In this document: positions 1 to 10,900 of the stretch, in pieces
Layout: every line of letters begins with the position of its first letter
How positions within the stretch are numbered: position 1 is the first letter of the stretch
Assembly: GCA_003586115.2 (NCBI GenBank)
Contig: QVOM02000023.1
Location: 3,847,284 to 3,911,283 of the forward strand
Origin: Salvator merianae
Lineage: Eukaryota > Chordata > Lepidosauria > Squamata > Teiidae
Reading direction: 5' to 3'
Length of the DNA stretch: 64,000 nt
Translations under genes and position numbers: made by a program
Notes under the pieces: model-generated
Database searches by the model: none
Seen by the model: only the letters and a program-made list of their open reading frames with translations
What the model was told of the DNA's origin: nothing

Positions 1-165
1 CGAACATCCTGTCTGTTTGAAAACACAGTTCGAATGTGAACTGGGTGAAGGGGTGTTCTAATGAATCTAGCAAACCCACCCTGTTCAATTGAGGTTCGAA
101 GGTGTTCGAATCGAACCAAACACCCTGCGGTTCGAAGAAAAAAAAAATTTTTTCCTTCGAACCAC
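1..165. repeat. GTTCGAA-rich interspersed repeat, cut by the window edge
   Basis: The block is dominated by GGTTCGAA/TTCGAACC words on both strands, ending in an A-rich stretch. Related blocks recur near 9.1-9.4, 15.6-15.9, 26.3-26.6 and 35.9 kb. Better preserved copies end in AGAGATGTTC or its complement, which looks like a short terminal inverted repeat, so a non-autonomous DNA transposon is likely. Confidence 0.5.
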
Positions 166-1110
166 ACACAAAGAGATAGTAGCTATTTTTGAGACACTTT
201 TTTTTACTACTGCGAACGCCACGGATCTTGGTTTTGGTCCCGGGCAGGCATAGCCAACTGCATCAGTGGGACCCCCAGGGACCCTGCATTAGTAGCTCAG
301 GGCAGTATTTGTGGTGTCATGGCAGCCTTAAACCGCCTCGGTGAGCCTGAACTTTGACCAGTGTGGCCTGTAGCGGCGAAAGCCCCCCGAAATAGCCACA
401 GCGCTGCTCCTGCCTGGGCCCAACCCAACTCAGTCCACAGCAAAAAAAAAAGGGGGGGGAAGAGTACAAGTATTGCAAAAGAGGGAAGGAAGACCCTTGA
501 GGAGCAGCGACCCCCTTTGTGCAGCCTTCGCAGGAGAAGAAAAGCTAACCGAGGCAGGAAGAGCAGTTTTTTTGCTGACCTGAGTTGCGAGTGGCTGCAG
601 TGTTTCTTTCTAGTAGTTGCTCTGTGCCTCTCTGGCTATGTCCAGCCAGGCAGAGCTGCAGTACAGAGCGCAGGGGGTCCCGGAAGGGGAGGGGAGAGGA
701 GGCGGGAGAGTCTTTCATGCCTGGCAACATGAAAGGGAGGGAAGCCATTTCGCCTTCTCTCAGCCCCCCCTTAACTGGCACCTTGGGAACAGTGAAACTG
801 GGGGCAGGGGGATTGAGGATCACTTTGTTCTTGCTGGGGGGGGGGGAGGGAACCAGGGTCTGCTTCAAATACTTTTGTGGACCCTAGTTGGACTGGCAAT
901 ATGCCTTTCCTCCCTTTCATGTCGGAAGACATGCAAAACTTTCCCCCTCCCCTCAGAAACAATGATGCCCTCTCCCCAATAAAAAATGAAGGCCCAGACC
1001 ACAAGCATGAGCAAGACAAAAGGTAAAACCTTCACCACCTGTTCTCAATTCCTTGCAAATGGCTCTTAGAGGCATCCTGCCTTTCTTTTAAACCTGGAGA
1101 CAGTATCTAG
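166..1110. other. No gene recognised
   Basis: Low-complexity stretches (A-runs, G-runs near 835-850) and several short overlapping open frames without known domains or codon signal. I see no splice-supported coding exon here. Confidence 0.5.
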
Positions 1111-1121
1111 ACATCAATTCT

Positions 1122-1307
1122 AGATAAGAACCTAAGAGGAGCCCTGCTGAATCTGGCCACAGCCCATCTAGTCCAGCATCCCATCTCACCCAGTGGCCCA
1201 CCGATGGCTTCTGGGCATTCTCAAGCAGAAGACGAAGGCAAACCTTCACTTGCTCTTGACTCCCTGCAAATGGCCTTCAGAGGCATCCTGCCTGTCTCTT
1301 GTGAGGG
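1122..1307 (-). repeat. CR1/L3-type LINE 3' end
   Basis: Reads as the complement of the unit that ends in CTGGACTAGATGGGCTGTGG and CCTGATCCAGCAGGGCTCCT followed by CTTATGTTCTTA, the well-known CR1/L3 3' UTR signature. Only the tail is present. Confidence 0.8.
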
Positions 1308-2024
1308 CTGAGAAGCCAAATGGAGTCTTGTGAGGAGGATTATGGGAGTTCGGAGCAATATACAGAGTGCATTTCAGCTTGAGCAAAAAGAAGAATGTGC
1401 ACAGCTAAGCATGAAGCGCTGGGAACTAATAGATAACATGAATTTAGTAGCAGAAGAAGTTACTCTTGAAGTCTTGAAGCAGAGAAAGCTCTTTGTTCTA
1501 GCTTGACTTGTTATTTGAGGCCCTAATGTATCCAGTTAGTGATATTACGCTTTCTTTATGTTTTTGAATATACAACACTCTCCACCCTAGAGGCAGCATC
1601 TAGGCTTCCATTCTAATAGCCATTGATACACCTGTCCTCCATGAATTTGTCCAGCTCCCAAAAGAGCCCTCCCAGGAACATCAAAGACTGAGAACTTTTG
1701 TTCCTGGCCTTCAAAGCCTTGGCACTGCCTCTGAGATCCGGTTTCAGGTGGAATGGGACATCCGAATATGACAGGCCTATCCTGCTGAAACCACAACCCA
1801 TCCCAGCGTGGCACGGGTTGTTGCTTGTTCTGGGACAGGGCGTGCGGAAAGGGCCAAAGTTTGGTGCTTCCCTGAAAATTTGCCTAGGGATGAAGTCATA
1901 TATGCACACAGAAAATGAAGGAAGTGTCACCCACAAAAGGTCATTTAAAAGAATAATCATGATCTGAATAAAATCACTATCTGAATTACATCTCACTTCA
2001 CTTGAGAGGATTCCCTCAGTCGCT

Positions 2025-2505
2025 ACGCCATATAAATGCACAAAGTGCGGCTTGTGCTTCAGAGTCATCAAAAGGTTCACACAGGAGTGAAGCCAGATGC
2101 ATGCATGGAATGCGGATTGAGTTTCAGTCAGCCTTCACACCCCACTAGACATCAAAGGATTCACACCAGAGAGAAATTATAGAAGCGCATGAAGTGCTTC
2201 CACCGGCTTCGCAATCTCACTGCACATCACAGGATTCACACAGGAGATCAATCACCTAGGGCACCTAGTGTGGACAGCACTGCAGTTGGAGTTCAGAGTT
2301 GAGAAAACGCCCGCAGATTCACACAGATTCAAGCCATATAAATGCAGCGTGTGCAGGAAATCAGACCTTCAGAGGATGAACCTCCAAAAACATCAGAGGA
2401 TTCGCAAAAGAGAGAAGCCACAGTGTGGAAAGAGTTTCAGTCAGTATGGAAACCTCGGTTAACTTCAGGATTCAAATAGAAGAGAGGCTTCCTTTTCCGT
2501 GGACA
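2025..2505 (+). pseudogene. Decayed C2H2 zinc-finger array
   Basis: Translated piecewise, this stretch gives remnants of at least five Kruppel-type fingers with recognisable linkers (HTGVKP, HTREKL, HTGDQ), including [12 protein letters not shown] followed by TRHQRIH, and near the end QCGKSFSQYGNL. The first finger has lost its helix, in-frame stops follow HTREKL and the last NL, and frames change between fingers. No KRAB or SCAN exon was found to its left. It is probably the relic of another cluster member in the same orientation as A, B and C. Confidence 0.85.
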
Positions 2506-2548
2506 GTATCATGTTCTTTAGAGGATTCACTCAAGAGAAAAAAAACAA

Positions 2549-3275
2549 AAACTGTACTGTCTCCAGGGTGGAGAGACAGGCAGGATGCCTCTAAAGGCCA
2601 TTTGCAGGGAGTGGAGAGCAGGTGAAGGTTTTGGCCTCATCTTCTGCTTGAGATGCCCAGAAGCAGTTGGTGGGACAGTGGGTGAGACGGAATGCTGGAC
2701 TAGATGGACTGTGGCCTGATCCTGCAAGGCTCCTCTTATATTCTTATCTAGAATGGATGCCTAGGTACTGCCTCCAGGATGGAGAGACAGGCAGGATGCC
2801 TCTGAAGGCCATTTGCAGGGAGTGGAGAGCAGGTGAAGGTTTTGCCTTTGTTTTCTGCTTGAGATGCTCAGAAGCCATTGGAGAGCCACTGTGTGAACCA
2901 GGATGCTGGACTAGATGGGTTGTGACCTGATCCAGCAGGACTCCTCTTAATTCATGGAGGACAGGTGTATCAATGACTACTAGAATGGATGCCTGAGTAC
3001 CACCTCTGGGTTGGAGAAACAGACAACATAAGGCTCCTCTTATGTTCTTATCTAGAACGGATGTCCAGGTACCACCTCCAGGTTGGAGAGACAGACAGGA
3101 TGCCCCTAAAGGCCATTTGCAGGGAGTGGAGAGCAGGTGAAGGTTTTGCTTTTGTGTTCTGCTTGAGATGCCCAGAAGCAATTGGTGGACCACTGGGTGA
3201 GATGGGATACTGGACTAGATGGCCTGTGGCCTGATCCAGCAGGGCTTCTCTTATGCTTTTAATGTTCTTATGAAA
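2549..3275 (+). repeat. Head-to-tail multimer of CR1/L3 LINE 3' ends
   Basis: Three to four copies of a ~200-bp unit (lead-in CAGGTTGGAGAGACAGGCAG, then GCCATTTGCAGGGAGT, GCCCAGAAGCAATTGGTGG, CTGGACTAGATGG) follow each other in the same direction. Only the last copy ends in the terminal TTATG-TTCTTATG tail. The same junction types recur at other loci in the window. Confidence 0.8.
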
Positions 3276-3719
3276 GTATAGATGGTTTTCTAGTTAATTA
3301 TGTTAGCTTAGCTTTCATATTTGTTTGTGTTTACCCCTGTTCTGGAAACTTCAGATCTTTTTGTTTCACCCCTAACTCCGCGAACTTCTTCCTTTTTGTT
3401 CCAGTTTGTGCTTCTCTAACTAAGCCTGCCCTCCCCCCCAACAGGGATAAAGCAAAGGCATGGAGAACAATGCTCCTTATTTTCAGCACTTTGTGGACGA
3501 AAAGTAGCAAGACCAAGCAAAGAAAGACGAAAAGAAGGCAGTTGCGGACTGGCTACAGTGAAACCCGAATTGCAACACAGTCACAGAGGTTTGTTAGGAA
3601 CTTTTAACAGACGTGGGTGAAAAAACCCAAACAACTTTCTCATCTGCCGTGTTCTGCTTTCACTCGGAGCTCTTTGATCCTGGAATAAAGCCCCCGCTTG
3701 CGTGCAATGACCCAACGCT

Positions 3720-4540
3720 TCCAGCATTTCACAAATGCAACGGGAAGAACAAAGAGAGACCTCCCTCCACCCGCCCCCCCTCCCGCTCCTGAACCACGGG
3801 CGGCGGCAGCAGTCAGCGTGTGGACGGGTTCCCCCGCGGCGGCGGCGGCCCGAGAGCGCCTTCGTTCTTCTTCGCGTCTTCGCTCGCTTCGCCCAGGTCC
3901 AGCCCCCCAATCCGGAAGTGCTGCAAGGGGGGAGGGCGGGAGGGGGAGCCGGGGATGGGCTGAGGACACGGCGGGCCGCATCTTGGACTCCATTGCAGCA
4001 GAGGAAAAGCGGCGATCGGGCGAGATCTCTCTCCAGCGAGCTTCCCATTTCTGGTGGGTTTCCTTCTGGGTCTCCGTGGGGCGCCGAGCAGCGGCGGGGG
4101 GGCGTCGGAGGGGGCTGAGCCCACCTTGCAAGGCCAAATGCACGGCAGGAAATCCTTCCTCCTCAGTTCCCCCCCCCCTTCTACTTTGATAGAAGGGAGC
4201 GGAGAAGCCCCCCCCCCCATTCTTGCACCTCTTGCTGGAAGCAGAGAGAAGAGCCTGCGCGGATTCGGAGTCACTCCTTTCGGGTGTCAGCACAGCGGCA
4301 GGATCTCCGCTTTTGAATCGCATCAGATCCATTCCCGGGCACTGACGGGGCTTCGATGCTTCAGGATTTCGGTCCCCGCCGCCGGCCGGCTTCCTCCCGA
4401 GACACAGAGGAGGAGGATTTCTGCCGCGCGTGCAGACTTTGGAAGGAGCGCAACTTCTGGAGGGCAGCGATGCGCCCTTCGCCAAAGTCGAGCCTGAATC
4501 TGGATTCGGGGTTCTGTCTGAACGCACCGTGACACACGCC
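3720..4540. promoter_or_regulatory. CpG island, possible promoter of gene A
   Basis: Strongly GC-rich with dense CpG (for example near 3830-3870 and 4370-4450) in otherwise AT-leaning DNA. Long open frames occur on both strands, as expected of GC-rich sequence, and none resembles a known protein. It lies 3 kb upstream of gene A's SCAN exon on the same side as its 5' end. The promoter motif shared by B, C and E was not found here, so assignment to A is by position only. Confidence 0.55.
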
Positions 4541-5145
4541 ATTTTCTCCAAGTTCCTTTCCTGGGCATGTGCTGCGTGTTCTTCTCTTTGTTGTTGGCCA
4601 GGCACGTAAATAGAGAACATTCCCCCACCCCACCCCGGTCCTAAAAATGTGGCTGGAATGGGAATTTCTCTTTTAAGGGAAAAGGAGATGAAAGGGCCAA
4701 AAGAGCCCAAAATTTGCATCAGTTTCCACCCTCAGCTCCTGGGCCGTGCAGGAGAAGTGGGAAGATTTGCATCTCTCGCATGGTTCCTCCACCTTTTCCA
4801 CCCCGCAAGGTTGTTGTGAGGGTAAAGGAATAGGCCAGGGAGAGGTCTATATGTATTGTTCAGGGCTGCTCTTAAAGGAAAGCAAAGAATCAAAGTAATT
4901 TTAACAGATAGGGCCAGGCTCTTGCAGGGAAGAAGTCTGGCTTATGTTACTTGCTGGCTTCTGAGACACAGATGTGTAAACTTGAAAACTGGTTGATTAT
5001 GTTAGATTTTAAAACTACCATCCAACCTATAATGAGGATTTACTTCTGGGGTACTTATTTCTCCAAATAATTGCTCTCGGGTTGTTTTCTTCAGGTTAGT
5101 TTGAAATAGCAACAACAAGAAGAATAATTGATGTTGGCCTCATCT

Positions 5146-5305
5146 ACACCTAAGTTTTAATCCAGCTTCAGTCCAGCTTCAGACTGAGACATGAGATTAG
5201 TTATTTTATTTCCACATTATCTAACCCAAAGGTGTTACTTTGTGACTTTGCTCATGGGCTCTCTCACTCTGAAAGTGGGTTGAAGCTGGATTAAAAGTTA
5301 GGTGT
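5146..5305. mobile_element. Palindromic MITE, AATCCAGCTTCAGTC family, copy 1
   Basis: The left end CACCTAAGTTTTAATCCAGC is matched in inverse by the right end GCTGGATTAAAAGTTAGGTG. The internal words TTTCCACATTATCTAACCC recur in the copy at 41.6 kb, and related words occur in the copy at 11.4 kb. No coding capacity. Confidence 0.7.
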
Positions 5306-5322
5306 AAATAGGTCTGTATGTA

Positions 5323-5330
<8 letters not shown>

Positions 5331-5369
<39 letters not shown>
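5331..5369. repeat. (TA)n microsatellite
   Basis: Uninterrupted TA dinucleotides, directly right of MITE copy 1. Confidence 0.95.
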
Positions 5370-5373
<4 letters not shown>

Positions 5374-5519
5374 ATAGTAAGGTGTCTTGGTGGTATTTTG
5401 ATCAGAAGAAAAAATATTGGAAATGATCAGAGAGGGTGATGCTTAAGTTTTTGGTGACCTTTGCTGGCCCTCAAATTATTGCTGTTAATCTGTGTCTGAA
5501 ATGTTTCTGTCTTGCATTG

Positions 5520-5960
5520 TTTATTTATGTATTGATTTGTATTTCTATCCCGTCCTATACCTGAAGGTCTCCGGCCAGGTTGCAATAAAATCAGTATAAA
5601 AAACAGGTAAAATAATTTAGCTAAAACAATGACAGTGCCTGCATTCGAGAGTGGGCATGCTGCTTCCTCAGCCAAAGGCCAGGCTAAAGAAGTGTGTCTG
5701 AATATACTCAATGAGGGTGCCTGGCGCGCCTCAGAGAGAAGGCTGCTCCATAGCCTGGGGGCTATCACCGAAAAGGCCCTCCCACGCGTCCCCTACCCCC
5801 TTAATTGCTGAAGGAGGTGGCAGTGCCAAAATGGCTTCACTGTCATGGGCAGGTCTATATGGGAGGAGGTATTCCTTTAGATATTTGGGGCCCATGCCAT
5901 TTAGGGCCTTATAAGTTAAAGTTAACACCTTGAATTGGGTTTGGTAGTGAACTGGCAGCC
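5520..5960 (-). mobile_element. L2-like LINE 3' fragment
   Basis: On the - strand the stretch encodes the typical end of an L2-clade ORF2: YKALNGMGPKYLKEYL, then a frame-shifted section resembling the family's FS-APxLWNxLP motif (here LFGDSPQAMEQPS), then a 3' end that runs into an AATAAATA-rich tail. Frames are broken, so it is a dead copy. Confidence 0.65.
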
Positions 5961-6637
5961 CGTGCAGATCTTTTAGAGTTAGGGTTAGAGTTTAGCAACA
6001 AGGGAAAGTCAAAATGTAGGGGTGACTGGATGTACTGTCTGGACTTTTCTGATGACAGACAGATCCTTTATGCCTGTTTCCTTCGGAAATAAGTATTTTT
6101 TTGTGTGCATTTTGTGAGCAGTTCTAACTCTAATTGGGCACACTTTGCTTTGTGTAAGAATGTAGTTAGTCAAATAAATCTAGTCCACATGAATTAAGGA
6201 AGCAAAAAAAAAAAAAGCTTTGAAGTTTTGCAGAGGGCGAAGTTGCCACTCCTTTGTCTGTGCGAAGATCTTTATCAAGAAAATCAAAGCAGGGAAATAA
6301 ATGTCTTCATAAATTTCTGCTTCCCACATGTAGCAAGACAAAGTAGGCCATGTGGGGTTGGGACTGTAGCTGTGCACCAAGTTTACTTATTTTTAAGTGG
6401 TACAGACATTTTTTGTTTTGCCTGTAACTAAGTTCTTTTTGACCTTTGTCCAGCCCGAGTTGGAAAAAAAAGGGGGAAAAATGAAGTAGTTTTGGGAAGT
6501 CCAGATGCAGCCAACAGATCTGACTGTGGAATGTGTAGGTTATTATGATTTATTATCTATTGAAAACATTTGTATACTGCTTCTCATTAAGAAAATCTCA
6601 ATGCTGTTTACAGAAGAGATTAAAATCAAGGGTAAAA

Positions 6638-6638
6638 T

Positions 6639-6672
<34 letters not shown>

Positions 6673-6674
6673 CA
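6638..6674. repeat. (CA)n microsatellite
   Basis: Long CA dinucleotide run with one CG interruption. Confidence 0.95.
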
Positions 6675-6774
6675 ATCAACAATAACATTTTAAAAATTGG
6701 GTGGGTCAGGGAAATGAGCAAATATTCACATGCCTGGGTGAAAATGCCTGGGTGAAGACAAAAAATCTGTAATT

Positions 6775-7085
6775 GAGATCTCAAGGAGAGGGTCTTTTCG
6801 GTGATGGCCCCCAGAGTCTGGAACAGGATCCCTCTGGTAGTATGCCAGGTGTCTGCATTATATGGTTTTCGGTGCCTGGTTGCTTCTTCACCTAGACCTC
6901 TTCACCTAGACCTTTGATGTTTAGCTTCGTCTGGGTGTTGTCCTGCCAGGGAGGGAGGGAGGGAGGGAGGGAGGGTGGGTGGGTTATATTTTATATATTT
7001 ATTATTGTGACCCGTCCTGGGACTTTTTGGTTAAGGGTGAGATAGAAATCCTTAAATAAACAAGCAAACAAATAAATAAATATGT
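6775..7085 (+). mobile_element. L2-like LINE 3' end with (GGGA)n tract
   Basis: Translates to VFSVMAPRVWNRIPLVVCQ, the C-terminal motif of L2-clade ORF2. A GGGAGGGAGGGA tract at about 6947-6976 and an AAATAAATAAATA tail follow. Confidence 0.65.
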
Positions 7086-7693
7086 AGGAGCCTCACAACT
7101 AGCAGGAGGGAGGGCTTTCCATAGAAAGGGTGCCACCACAGAGAAGGCCATGAAAAGATGGCCTTCGGTATTTCTTGGGCCCCGCAGTAAGATGTCTCCA
7201 GACGATGTAGCGGAAGATGACCCTGTTCAGCTAGTTCCCTCGTCTTAATTTTTCGGGTGGGCATGTGAAGAAATACAGAGCTCACTTCCACTGAGGGATG
7301 CTGACGTGACCCTTTGCTCTGGTTGGCATTTCCAGGAGAGGCAGCAAGGTGAGGAAACTGGCATGGGCTAGAACCTGGGGCTCTTGGAGGTTAATATCTG
7401 CACTTAGCCAGGATACTGCAGGTGAGACTCTGCCTCTGAGCCTCACTTTATCTCACAGGGGAGAACGGTATATGCTCCCTTGAGGTCACTGGATGGAAGG
7501 AAACATATAAATGCCATTAAGAAGGGGTCTATCTTGCTTGTGATCGCAAGTCGTTTACATTATAAACATTTACAGTTCTCCTGCCATCTCTCCTTCTAGC
7601 GGGGAAAATCCCCTCTTGCCCAGCAAAGGATATTTTCCAGGATTGCCCCTCCGCCTGGACGCCGAGACCCCTTCCCTGCTGGGCCAGGGCACT

Positions 7694-7990
7694 ATGACGC
7701 TCTTGGACGCCAACCAAAGATTCTTGCAGGGCTTCTTCTGCCAGACTTCCAAGGGCCCGCGGGAACTTTGCAGCCAGCTGTGGCAGCTGTACAACCAATG
7801 GCTGCAGCCTGAGAGGCGCACCAAGAGGGAGATCCTGGAGCTGCTGGTCTTGGAGCAGTTTCTGGGCTTCCTGCCGACGGACATGCAGTGCTGGATCCGG
7901 GAGTGCAAAGCGGAGACCCTGTGCCAAGCAGTGGCCCTGGCCGAGGGTTTCCTTCTCAGCCAGCAAGAGGAGGACAGGGCAAAAGAACAA
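7694..7990 (+). CDS. Gene A exon: SCAN domain
   Basis: Full-length SCAN with [20 protein letters not shown], the helix pair [15 protein letters not shown] and [18 protein letters not shown]. An acceptor CCTTCTAG precedes it at 7599, so some 94 nt of 5' UTR are in the same exon. It ends at the donor CAA/GTGAGG, phase 0. Unlike B and C it keeps the stretch between helices 2 and 3 intact. Confidence 0.93.
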
Positions 7991-10900
7991 GTGAGGACAC
8001 TGCACCGTGTGTGTGTGTGTGGGGGGGGGGGCTCCCCGTTACCTTCGGTCCCGTTGGAATAAACCCACTCGGTTAAAAAAAATAAGGGTCTGGTCCCAAA
8101 GAGGAAAATGGGTGCAGGATGGGTGCCGTTGACACCAACTCATTTCTTACGTCTCTCGTTTCAGAAGCCCCAACCATTGATGGAGGCGTCTGGAGAGTTC
8201 CTTGAGAAAGAGGAGAAAAAGCTCCCTGCAGGTTAGTAACTTTGCCCGTTTTGGTGCAGAGGGACCCACAGAAGACCTCTAAGTGCCTGCAAAGTAGCTC
8301 CGAGGCAGCGTAGACAACCATCATTTGCATCAAGCAGCGATTTAATGGAGGGGTATTCTCATTTTACCTCTGCTCCGTGCGAGAGCTCCAGAACTATGGT
8401 ATTCCCGATAGACGGTTCTCCCGTCTCCCCTTCCAGACTCCCCCCTCGGCTTGTGTCCGAGGGCAGAAAATGCAAGGAGAGGACATTGCTGTCTTCTGAA
8501 TTCTCCCTCCGCTTTCTCTTCCTCATCTCAGGCAATGGGACGTCCTCACTGGTTCCTTCGGGATCACTTCCTCTTTGTGATGGATCTTCGAAGCAGGTAG
8601 CCAAAGTGCCGAGTGATAATCACAGGGGCTTCTTGGGGAGGGCTTCCCTGCCTATTTTTTTTTTTTTTTGGTTTTGGTTTTGGCCCCAAATTAGTATGTT
8701 TTATTTTAGTCTTGAGCCAAATCTCTGTGGAAATACTTTCTGGTTTTTTTTAATTATTATTATTATTATTTTAAAAGCTTCTGGGAAATGATTCTCTTGC
8801 AGAATGTTTGGTGAAGGAGTTTTGGCAATCCCAACATAGGCCCGGGATAATCCCAGTTTGTACACTCTGTCTGGAGGCAGCCTTAGTATCATTTTGTAGT
8901 ATGTTTCCCTACAGGTGAAACAAAAAGTGAGGGGTCTCTGTTTCTTCCAGTTCTCCTCTCTTAAACCCTTGTTTCCTTCATCTACCAGTATGAAACATCC
9001 CCTTACTCAGTTGGACTATTCATAAATAGCACAGAGAAATTCAAGAAGTCACTTTCCTTTCAAGTGTTTTTGAGAAACAAGAAGAATTCCTGCCTAGAGA
9101 TGTTCATGAACCTAATTTTTGCACTTCGGTTTGGTTCAAACCAAACTGCAAAAGGAACAAACCAGTTTGCTTTCAGTTTCAAACCCATTTAGAATCAGTT
9201 CAGCTTTCAAACCTGTTTAGAACCAGTTTGCTTTCAATCTCAAACCCATTTAGAACCAGTTCAGCTCGACCCAGGATGGTGTGTGGGGTTCTGTTTGAAC
9301 ACCCATTGGTTGGGTTTTGATTCCAACCAACATCTAGAAGCAGCAGGGAGTTTGATTCGAATTCAAACTGTTTGAACCCCCAGTGCTTGTCAAACCGATT
9401 CCAAAAAGACCAGTTCAGCACATCCTTATCTCTACGTTTGTCCTGTAATTATCTGCTGTTATTGTATTGGTGTCCTTGAGGTGTCTGCATGATAGAATCA
9501 AGAAATACTTATCATTTTGCCATCCCTCTAGTAAGCTCTCGCAGGAGCATTCTGCAGTAGTCTCTGTAATCCTGACCTTGTAATCTTAACCATTGTCTTC
9601 CCCTTCTTTTTCTTCTCTCAGATGTGTCAAGCATAAAGTATTTGTTTTTCCCTAGCCCTTCATTTGAAGGGGATGTTTTCTGATTTCTTCTAGGGGCCAG
9701 TGGCGTTCCAAGAGGTCGCTTTGTATTTCACTGAAGAAGAATGGAACTTACTAAATCCAAAACAGAAGATCCTATATCATGAGGTTATGTCAGAGAATTA
9801 TGAGCATGTGGCTTCCTTGGGTAAGGAACCCTCTTTTTCTGGGCTGGTGGACGTTGAATGCTATGAGTATTGTCTAGACTTCCTCCCAACAGAAGGAAGG
9901 TCTCTACTGCATGGTTGCAAATTCTTCCCCAGGAGAGAGATTAGCGTGATTCAATGACTGTTGCTCCAATTTCTTCCAGCCCCACAACTTCACACTTTCT
10001 CATTCCTATTCGAGTGTTGGACTAAAATATCTTTAGAGAGCTTTGCTGTTGGCTCAGTACTTCATATGTTTTTCACAATAGGGAGGAATTTTCAGGAAGG
10101 CATTGGAACAAGCTTTTAATTACTATTAACAGCTTTTACTTTTCTTCCTGAAGAGGATGACCTTCTGATTTCCAAACCTGATCTAGTCTCCTGGCCTGAA
10201 AATGGAGAGAGAGAGCTTTTTACAGCTGAATACTATGCAGAATGGAGAGGATTAGCAGGTAAGTTCGTAAATTGGTGAGTGAAGATTTCTCTGCGACCTT
10301 ATCCATTGGCTTTCTTCAACAAATACCACTGGACAATATGTTGCCTGTAGAAGGTGATGGCTCTCGGAATCCAGTGACATTTTACAAGCAGGTGTATCAA
10401 TGGCTACTAGAACTGAATGCCTAGACACCTCCTCCAGGTTGGGGAGGCAGGCAGGATGCCTCTAAAGACCATTGGCAGGGAGTCGAAAGCAGGTGAAGGT
10501 TTTGTCTTCATCTTCTGCTTGAGAGGCCCAGAAGCAATCGGTGGGCTATTGAGTGAGCAGGATACTGATCCAGTAGGGCTCCTCATAATTCATGGAGGAC
10601 AGGTGTATCCATGGCTATTAGAATGGATGTCTAGGTACCTCCTCCAGTTTGGAGAGATGCCCAGAAGCAACTGGTGGGCCACTGTGTGAGATGCGATGCT
10701 GGACTAGACAGGCTGTGGCCTGATCCAGCAGGGCTCCTCTTAGGTTCTTATCTAGAATGGATGCCTAGGTACCACTTCCAGGGTGGAGACACAGGCAGGA
10801 TGCCTCTAAAGACCATTTGCAGGGAGTGGAGAGCAGGTGAAGGTTTTGTTTCTACAACCTGGAACTGACTTGAAGGTTATGGTTGCTTGCCTGTATTTGT

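Larger units (their letters stand above)
4541..7599. other. Repeat-filled gap before gene A, no coding exon seen
   Basis: Contains a MITE, a (TA)n tract, two L2-like LINE fragments, (CA)n and (GGGA)n tracts. It is either intron 1 of gene A (if the CpG island at 3.7-4.5 kb is its promoter) or intergenic. No further SCAN, KRAB or finger sequence is visible. Confidence 0.5.

Noticed and set aside
3640..4719. 359-codon - strand open frame and overlapping frames in the CpG island
   Set aside because: Low stop density is expected in GC-rich DNA; several frames on both strands are open at once, and none shows a known domain.
7616..7693. Extension of the SCAN frame of gene A upstream of its ATG
   Set aside because: The frame opens with TTG and has no ATG before 7694; the stretch is likely 5' UTR of the same exon.
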